Below are positions 59,313 through 64,000 of a stretch of DNA of 64,000 nt, in pieces; the first letter of the stretch is position 1; each line of letters starts with the position of its first letter. The stretch comes from UBA6215 sp964484255 (GTDB lineage Bacteria; Omnitrophota; Gorgyraeia; Pluralincolimonadales; Pluralincolimonadaceae). The notes below the pieces were generated by a model. That model had not been told where the DNA came from, searched no databases, and saw only the letters and a program-made list of their open reading frames with translations. A program made the position numbers and the translations under genes. The stretch covers positions 1-64,000 of the forward strand of contig CAZAEH010000004.1 of assembly GCA_964484255.1 (NCBI GenBank), read 5' to 3'.

Positions 59313-60584
59313 ATGAAAAACAGAAAAGGTTTCATGCTGATATTCTCTTACGCTGTGGTCAGTGTCATAGTAATACTGGTAGCGGCTTATGTGGCGCGCA
59401 GCATAAACGAGATAAGGATGGCCCAACGCGAGAAGAATTCCGCAGCAGCGCTTTATGCGGCGGAAGCAGGCATAGATTACGCTTTCGACTGGCTTAAATC
59501 GCAGGGTACTCCCCCCTCGGGAACTTCGTCTTTCAGCGTGACCGGCGGCCCGTCCCTTACTACCGGGACCTATTCTGTGATGATCGATCCCAACGACTCA
59601 AATCCTACGTCATATTCCAAGAGATATAATATAATAGCGACGGGCCAGTGCGAGGATTCCACCAGGACGGTGAACCTGGAAGTCACGCAGGATAACTTTT
59701 CCAGACATGTATGGTTTACGGATTCCGAGACCTATGACGGGGCATCGGTATGGTTCGTTACCAATGACAGCCTTAACGGGCCCGTCCATACCAACGGCAG
59801 GTTCAACATTTCCGGAGATCCGTGGTTCGGGGACGTTACGAGCGAAAGCGGTTCCTCGATCAACTACATGCACGGAGGCCCGCCCAACGATAATCCCACT
59901 TTCGAGGAAGGCATAGACTTCAATGTCGAATCCAGCGAAATGCCTACAAGGGCAACCAGTCTCAGGAACGCCGCGTCAAGCGGAGGCATGAGACTTTACG
60001 GACAGACCACGATAGTGCTTAACTCAAACGGAACGATGAATGTCACGAATTCCAACGCCGGGTACAACAACACTAATATGGCCCTTCCGGCTAACGGAGC
60101 TATATTCGTCGAGAACAGGATAGTCAACAGGAGGCTTGTGGAATACGGCAACGTGACCGTAAGCGGGACCCTCGATGGACGGCTGTCGATAGGCGCCAAC
60201 AATAATATCAATATCGGAGGCAATATTACTTACAGTGATGCCTCCGGCGACGATATGCTCGGCCTGATAGCCGAACAGGACCTGGTCATACTCCAGAGTT
60301 CCTGTCCCACTAACGGGAACCTTACAATACAGGCCAGCATGATGGCAATGTCGGACGCCTTCTATCTCGAAAACTGGACTTCATCCATGAAGGGGACATT
60401 GAATGTCCTGGGAGGTATAATCCAGAAAGAGCGCGGACCGGTCGGCACCTTCAACACCTACACAAATTCTAAGGCAAGCGGTTTTACGAAGAACTACGTA
60501 TACGATGAGAGGCTTAGAACGACTCCTCCTCCTTTCTTCCCCACAACCGAAGACTTTATACCCGTATCCTGGAGAGAACAATGA
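59313..60584 (+). CDS. PilX-like pilin with long beta-rich C-terminal domain
   Basis: The 423-residue protein has leader MKNRKG and FMLIFSYAVVSVIVILVAAY without Glu at +5, as in PilX/GspK. AALYAAEAGIDYAFDWLKSQ, the AAEAG motif of PilX, follows. The rest (about 115-420) contains SLNGPVHTNGRFNISGDPWF, which reads like the DUF4900 family, and later TVSGTLDGRLSIGANNNINI and NNINIGGNITYSDASGDDM (beta-helix-like). It may be a tip-located or surface domain. Overlaps the next gene by 4 bp. Confidence 0.78.
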   Translation: MKNRKGFMLIFSYAVVSVIVILVAAYVARSINEIRMAQREKNSAAALYAAEAGIDYAFDWLKSQGTPPSGTSSFSVTGGPSLTTGTYSVMIDPNDSNPTSYSKRYNIIATGQCEDSTRTVNLEVTQDNFSRHVWFTDSETYDGASVWFVTNDSLNGPVHTNGRFNISGDPWFGDVTSESGSSINYMHGGPPNDNPTFEEGIDFNVESSEMPTRATSLRNAASSGGMRLYGQTTIVLNSNGTMNVTNSNAGYNNTNMALPANGAIFVENRIVNRRLVEYGNVTVSGTLDGRLSIGANNNINIGGNITYSDASGDDMLGLIAEQDLVILQSSCPTNGNLTIQASMMAMSDAFYLENWTSSMKGTLNVLGGIIQKERGPVGTFNTYTNSKASGFTKNYVYDERLRTTPPPFFPTTEDFIPVSWREQ

Positions 60585-60967
60585 CAAAGAACCGAATAAT
60601 AATAGCCGGAGCCTTGTTGATACTGGGCATACTCATCGCCATGCCTTTATTGAAACCGGCGAATGGACCTATCGTCCCCGAAAATAAACAGGCGGTCCAG
60701 GAAACTGTGCCGCAGGCAGGCGTCTTTGAATTACCGCCTGACAGTGCAAGGGACACCAGAGAACCGGTCATGACTGAGACCGCGACAACCGTAACGGTAA
60801 GTGAAATGCCAAGCAAAAAAACCCCCAGAAAGGCAAGACATATTGAGGAAGATCCACAGGACAAGGGTTACGATTCAATAGACCCGGGCCTCGTGCCTAA
60901 CCCGCCTAAATCACCTTCACCCGAGATACTAAGGAACATGCAAAAGAAGGGTATAGTCCTTTACTGA
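60581..60967 (+). CDS. Small single-pass membrane protein of the minor pilin operon
   Basis: A 128-residue protein with an N-terminal membrane helix (NRIIIAGALLILGILIAMPL) and a hydrophilic Pro/Thr/Lys-rich periplasmic tail. The C-terminal end PSPEILRNMQKKGIVLY looks structured. No family known to me. It overlaps the PilX-like gene by 4 bp and is the last gene of the operon, converging on the prepilin at 60981 with only 13 bp between. Its role in pilus biogenesis is guessed from position only. Confidence 0.55.
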   Translation: MTKNRIIIAGALLILGILIAMPLLKPANGPIVPENKQAVQETVPQAGVFELPPDSARDTREPVMTETATTVTVSEMPSKKTPRKARHIEEDPQDKGYDSIDPGLVPNPPKSPSPEILRNMQKKGIVLY

Positions 60968-60980
60968 AAAGCGCCCGCGT

Positions 60981-61415
60981 TCATTCTATTGGATTGCCGG
61001 ATGCGTCATCGACCCTTATCACGCCCGATTCATCGACGAAGAATACCCTTACACCCGTTATATTGGGAGTTACAGGCGCAGCCGTGCACGTATACTGGTT
61101 AGCGCTAACCAAAGCATAGGTAAACGTATAACCCTGTTTCGTGCCGCTTCCGAGCGTGGAATCTATATAAGGAGGGTTATCGCTGCTTAATGTCGCCAGG
61201 TCCGGCGGATATGTAGAAGGGTTCTGCATGGCACGGTAGCTTTCACATGCCGTACTGATGGTCCTCATGGATGCTATGGCCGAAGATTCATTAGCGTTCG
61301 AGCGCGCCCTTATAAAACCGGGTATGGCTATAACGGCCATAATGGTAATGATCGAGACGACTATCATTATCTCTACCAGGGTAAAGCCTTTCCTGGGGCA
61401 GATCCTGTATTCCAT
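60981..61415 (-). CDS. Type IV pilin (paralogue of the probable major pilin)
   Basis: A 144-residue prepilin with leader MEYRICPRKG and FTLVEIMIVVSIITIMAVIA (Glu +5), then IPGFIRARSNANESSAIASM, ISTACESYRAMQNPSTYPPD, KQGYTFTYALVSANQYTCTA and FFVDESGVIRVDDASGNPIE. It is about 70% identical by eye to the next pilin (61518) in the last 80 residues, with a 79-bp exact match. No Shine-Dalgarno; a promoter ends 8 bp before ATG 61415. It may be a minor pilin or an alternative subunit. Confidence 0.9.
   Translation of the reverse strand: MEYRICPRKGFTLVEIMIVVSIITIMAVIAIPGFIRARSNANESSAIASMRTISTACESYRAMQNPSTYPPDLATLSSDNPPYIDSTLGSGTKQGYTFTYALVSANQYTCTAAPVTPNITGVRVFFVDESGVIRVDDASGNPIE
61069..61147 (+). 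repeat. 79-bp exact direct repeat, copy 1 (in pilin gene)
   Basis: This stretch within the pilin at 60981-61415 is identical over 79 bp to 61606-61684 in the neighbouring pilin gene. The flanks diverge immediately. A second 20-bp exact match (CCCGATTCATCGACGAAGAA) lies nearby in both genes. It points to recent gene conversion or duplication. Confidence 0.85.
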
Positions 61416-61423
61416 AGGAAATT

Positions 61424-61452
61424 AGTTTATATCCGCGCTGGCAAAATGTCAA
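61424..61452 (-). promoter_or_regulatory. Promoter of the pilin at 60981-61415 (probably leaderless)
   Basis: On the minus strand: TTGACA at 61452-61447, a 17-bp spacer, TAAACT at 61429-61424; 8 bp then ATG 61415. This is the same -10 hexamer, spacer and distance as before the prepilin at 58147. It leaves essentially no leader and no Shine-Dalgarno. Confidence 0.68.
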
Positions 61453-61460
61453 TATGCGAA

Positions 61461-61491
61461 AAAAGGGCGGGAATTCTCTTCCCGCCCTTTT
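61461..61491 (-). terminator. Rho-independent terminator of the probable major pilin gene
   Basis: A perfect 13-bp stem AAAAGGGCGGGAA / TTCCCGCCCTTTT with a 5-nt loop. Read on the minus strand the stem ends in a run of six T, then TCGC. It lies 27-57 bp after the stop of the pilin at 61518 and just upstream of the next pilin promoter, so the 61518 gene is a separate transcript. Confidence 0.9.
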
Positions 61492-61517
61492 ACGTTAAAC
61501 CTTTTTACGCCCGAGTA

Positions 61518-61949
61518 TTATTCGATCGGGTTGCCTGCGGCGTTGTTAAGTCTTAAAACACCCGATTCATCGACGAAGAACGTCCTCGAACCGGTGACGT
61601 TCGCCGTTACAGGCGCAGCCGTGCACGTATACTGGTTAGCGCTAACCAAAGCATAGGTAAACGTATAACCCTGTTTCGTGCCGCCCGCCAAAGTCGCATC
61701 GATGTACGGGGGAGTAGCCGATCCCAAAGCCGCCAGGTTGGCCGGATATGTTACCGGGCTCTGTGCAGCTCTGAAGCTTTCGCAAGCCGTGCTGATGGTA
61801 CGAAGCGAGGCTATGGCAGCCGCTTCGTTAGCGTTAAGCCTTGCGCGTAGTAAGTTGGGTATCGCTATCGCCGCTAATAGAGCTATAATTGCGACTACGA
61901 TCATGATTTCAACGAGCGTAAAACCCTTTCTCCTTACTAATCTACTCAT
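61518..61949 (-). CDS. pilA: Type IV pilin, probable major pilin
   Basis: A 143-residue prepilin with leader MSRLVRRKG and FTLVEIMIVVAIIALLAAIA (Glu +5), then NLLRARLNANEAAAIASL, ISTACESFRAAQSPVTYPAN, KQGYTFTYALVSANQYTCTA and FFVDESGVLRLNNAAGNPIE. Unlike the other pilins it has a strong Shine-Dalgarno (AAAGGAGGGG) and its own near-consensus promoter and terminator, so it is a monocistronic, well-expressed gene. That is typical of the major pilin; the call is from context, not from biochemistry. Confidence 0.85.
   Translation of the reverse strand: MSRLVRRKGFTLVEIMIVVAIIALLAAIAIPNLLRARLNANEAAAIASLRTISTACESFRAAQSPVTYPANLAALGSATPPYIDATLAGGTKQGYTFTYALVSANQYTCTAAPVTANVTGSRTFFVDESGVLRLNNAAGNPIE
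61606..61684 (+). repeat. 79-bp exact direct repeat, copy 2 (in pilin gene)
   Basis: Identical over 79 bp to 61069-61147 in the paralogous pilin, encoding the same 26-residue stretch around YTFTYALVSANQYTCTAAPV. The first helix region of the two pilins is less alike, so the identity is local. Confidence 0.85.
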
Positions 61950-62001
61950 CTCCGTTCCCCTCCTTTCGTCCTTATCAGGACTATTGTTATCCGTTATTTA
62001 C

Positions 62002-62029
62002 AGTATAACATAAAAGACATTTGTGTCAA
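62002..62029 (-). promoter_or_regulatory. Promoter of the probable major pilin
   Basis: On the minus strand: TTGACA at 62029-62024, a 16-bp spacer, TATACT at 62007-62002. The leader to ATG 61949 is about 46 nt and holds AAAGGAGGGG. The -35 box lies 6 bp after the pilC stop (62035). Confidence 0.82.
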
Positions 62030-62034
62030 GAACT

Positions 62035-63246
62035 CTATTTAGCGACCACCTGAATCAGTTTAACTATGGGCAGGAACATGGACACCACTATCCCTCCAAC
62101 GACTATCCCGAGAAAAGCGATTATGAGCGGTTCTATAAGACTCGTCAGGCCGGAGACCGCGGCGTCAACTTCACTCTCGTAGAAGTCCGCGATCTTACTG
62201 AGCATCTCCTCGAGCTTACCAGTCTGCTCTCCTACCGATATCATCCTTGTCACCATAGGCGGGAATACCTTGCTTGCCGCCAAAGGCTGGGCTATGGATT
62301 CACCCTCTTTAATGCTCAGTTTCGTCTTTATTACGGCCATCTCGATGACCTTGTTGCCGGACGTCTTGCCGACTATCTCCAGCGCGGTCAATATGGATAC
62401 GCCGCTCTTCTGGAGCGTGGAAAGCGTCCTTGCGAACCTTGCGACCGCCACCTTCCGCAACAATGGTCCGATCACGGGGATCTTGAGCAGCATCCTGTCC
62501 CAGGCCAGCGCACCCTTCTCTGTCTTTATCAACTTAGAAAGAATGAATATGAATGCGCAGAGCACGATGATCACAATTATTATCCATTTCCTTAACATGT
62601 CGGATATGGCTATAAGTATAAGTGTCGGCACGGGGAGGGAAACACCTATCGTAGAGAATATGTTCTTGAACGTAGGCACCACAAAGATTATCAGGAACAT
62701 CGTGATCGCTATGGCCATGAATATTACTACCGCCGGGTATATCAGGCTGGATTTCACCTTCCTGACAAGCGCAATGGTCTTTTCCATGTATATAGCGACC
62801 CTGTCGAGTATCTCATCGAGGTCGCCGCTTGACTCCCCGGCGCGGACCATGTTTATGAAGAACGGCGAAAAGACGTTCGGCTGCTTGCTTAAAGATTCCG
62901 AAAGGCTCAGACCCCCTTCCACGTTGTCCCGGACTTTCTTGACTATATTCTTGAATCCCGCCCTCTCCATCTGGTCCTGTAGCGCGTCGAGCGCGCCGAC
63001 AAGGGGGATGCCCGCGTCAACCATGGTGGCAAGCTGCCTCGAGAATATAACAAGGTCCTCAGGCGATGCCTTGTCGCCCCCGATCGACATCGAGGTCTTC
63101 GCCTTCTCCCTGACCTCCTCGATCGATATGATGGTAAGCTCTTTCTGCCTAAGGACATCGACAAGGGATGCGCTGTTAGCCGAATCCATGACTCCGCTAA
63201 CGGCTTTGCCGTCCTTGTCCCTGGCAGTATACCTGAAATTGGGCAA
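62035..63246 (-). CDS. pilC: Type IV pilus inner-membrane platform protein PilC
   Basis: A 403-residue homologue of GspF with FRYTARDKDGKAVSGVMDSA at the N-terminus, two T2SF domains (about 65-190 and 270-395; FSRQLATMVDAGIPLVGALD and ARFARTLSTLQKSGVSILTA) and three membrane helices (IYPAVVIFMAIAITMFLIIF; IIVIIVLCAFIFILS; IIAFLGIVVGGIVVSMFL). It follows pilB by 1 bp and is the T4P counterpart of gspF at 23349-24614. Confidence 0.92.
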   Translation of the reverse strand: MPNFRYTARDKDGKAVSGVMDSANSASLVDVLRQKELTIISIEEVREKAKTSMSIGGDKASPEDLVIFSRQLATMVDAGIPLVGALDALQDQMERAGFKNIVKKVRDNVEGGLSLSESLSKQPNVFSPFFINMVRAGESSGDLDEILDRVAIYMEKTIALVRKVKSSLIYPAVVIFMAIAITMFLIIFVVPTFKNIFSTIGVSLPVPTLILIAISDMLRKWIIIVIIVLCAFIFILSKLIKTEKGALAWDRMLLKIPVIGPLLRKVAVARFARTLSTLQKSGVSILTALEIVGKTSGNKVIEMAVIKTKLSIKEGESIAQPLAASKVFPPMVTRMISVGEQTGKLEEMLSKIADFYESEVDAAVSGLTSLIEPLIIAFLGIVVGGIVVSMFLPIVKLIQVVAK

Positions 63247-63247
63247 T

Positions 63248-64000
63248 TTATTCCTCCGAGGTAACCCTCAAGACTTCTTCAACGGTAGTATTCCCCAGGG
63301 CAAGGTTCTCAAGCGCCGCAGCCCTAAGCGTAAGCATACCTTTCTCCTTTACAGCATAATCTTTTATCTTATCGCTATGCACCCTGTCAAGTATCATCTC
63401 TTTTATCTTATCATCTATTATAAGGTTTTCCAGGATGGCAAACCTGCCGAAATACCCGGTCTTGTTGCATTTTGCGCAGCCTTTCCCCTGGTAGAACACG
63501 GCTTTGCCTTTTTCAGTATAGCCTATCCGGTCCAAAACCTCTTTTTTTATCTCCACGGCTTCTTTGCAATTCGGGCAGACGCGGCGCATGAGCCTTTGCG
63601 CGCAGATAAAGACCACGCTGGAAGCGACAAGGAACGGTTCGACGCCCATGTCTATAAGCCTTGTTATAGCGCTTGAGGCATCGTTGGTATGGAGCGTGGA
63701 CAATAACAGCTGTCCGGTCAGTGAAGCTTTTATGGCAATATCCGCCGTCTCAAAGTCGCGGATCTCGCCTACCATCACTATGTCCGGCGCCTGGCGCAGG
63801 AATGCGCGGAGACCGTTCGCAAATGTCAGCCCTATCTCGGGTTTGACCTGCACCTGCGTTATACCCATCAGCTCATACTCTATCGGGTCTTCTATCGTTA
63901 CTATGTTCTTCTCGGGCGTATTCAGGATATTGAGTATGGAATAAAGCGTGGTAGACTTTCCGCTTCCCGTAGGTCCCGTGACAAGGAACATGCCGTAAGG
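63248..64000 (-). CDS. pilB: Type IV pilus extension ATPase PilB, C-terminal part (cut by window edge)
   Basis: About 250 residues are visible, the ATPase half of a GspE/PilB protein: Walker A TGPTGSGKSTTLYS right at the window edge, the Asp box, Walker B APDIVMVGEIRD, His box LHTNDASSAIT, and the tetracysteine zinc site (CPNC ... CAKC). The N-terminal MshEN and N2 domains lie beyond the edge. It drives pilus extension by feeding PilC. Another end of the operon lies outside the window. Confidence 0.9.
   Translation of the reverse strand, partial: PYGMFLVTGPTGSGKSTTLYSILNILNTPEKNIVTIEDPIEYELMGITQVQVKPEIGLTFANGLRAFLRQAPDIVMVGEIRDFETADIAIKASLTGQLLLSTLHTNDASSAITRLIDMGVEPFLVASSVVFICAQRLMRRVCPNCKEAVEIKKEVLDRIGYTEKGKAVFYQGKGCAKCNKTGYFGRFAILENLIIDDKIKEMILDRVHSDKIKDYAVKEKGMLTLRAAALENLALGNTTVEEVLRVTSEE

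Noticed and set aside
62270..63676. 468-residue plus-strand frame
   Set aside because: It lies antisense to pilC and pilB, has no start signal or known motif, and its composition is that of a shadow frame.
1..64000. CRISPR arrays, tRNA or rRNA genes, insertion sequences, phage genes
   Set aside because: No regularly spaced repeats, no transposase or integrase motif, and gaps are too small for stable RNA genes.

Overview
This window looks like a chromosome fragment from an uncultured diderm (outer-membrane) bacterium. The best guess is Omnitrophota or a close relative. The basis is the mix of single-copy housekeeping genes with a T2SS-like and a type IV pilus (T4P) locus, secretins, SurA/parvulin-type foldases, a bactofilin, and pilins with the G|FTLVEIMIV start and short globular domains common in that group. 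This placement is inference; no rRNA is present. Genes are packed head to tail, almost all on the minus strand, with ATGA/TAATG-type overlaps and no gap over about 115 bp. Many promoters closely match TTGACA-N17-TATAAT. No tRNA, rRNA, CRISPR array, insertion sequence or phage gene was seen.

Region 1 (1-7295) is housekeeping: prfA (cut by the window edge), rpmE, rho, a small diguanylate cyclase, coaE, glgA and polA. Region 2 (7391-29208, read from high to low coordinates) is a T2SS-like machine. It holds a bactofilin with a DNA-binding-type tail, a membrane-anchored protein of the same helix-turn-helix family, a 54-residue LarC-tail-like ORF, two GspE-type ATPases, GspF, pseudopilins G, I and J, two giant GspK-like proteins flanking a beta-helix protein, a secreted repeat protein, a GspL-like PilM-PilN fusion, PilO/GspM, GspC/PilP, and a secretin split over three genes.

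Region 3 (29244-43890) holds MgtC, tsaD, a divergent polysaccharide deacetylase, ctpA, gatB-gatA-gatC, rsmA, pdxA, two parvulin-type foldases, a strikingly reduced Mfd and argS. Region 4 (43912-50753) holds rsfS with an unlisted 46-residue zinc-ribbon gene, a CBS/DUF21 protein, corA, nadD, proA, proB, obg, rpmA and rplU, the last preceded by a perfect-consensus promoter. Then follow a macro-domain protein, RNase G/E and a half-length DUF2344 protein.

Region 5 (53099-64000) is a classical T4P locus. A prepilin heads pilM-N-O-P-Q on the minus strand. A divergent plus-strand operon carries three minor pilins and a small membrane protein. Two paralogous pilins follow, the second with its own promoter and terminator (probable major pilin), then pilC and the 3' part of pilB. 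The two machines are homologous but built differently: PilM and PilN are fused in region 2 and separate in region 5, and the secretin is split in region 2 and intact in region 5. No prepilin peptidase and no PilT are in the window, so these must be encoded elsewhere.
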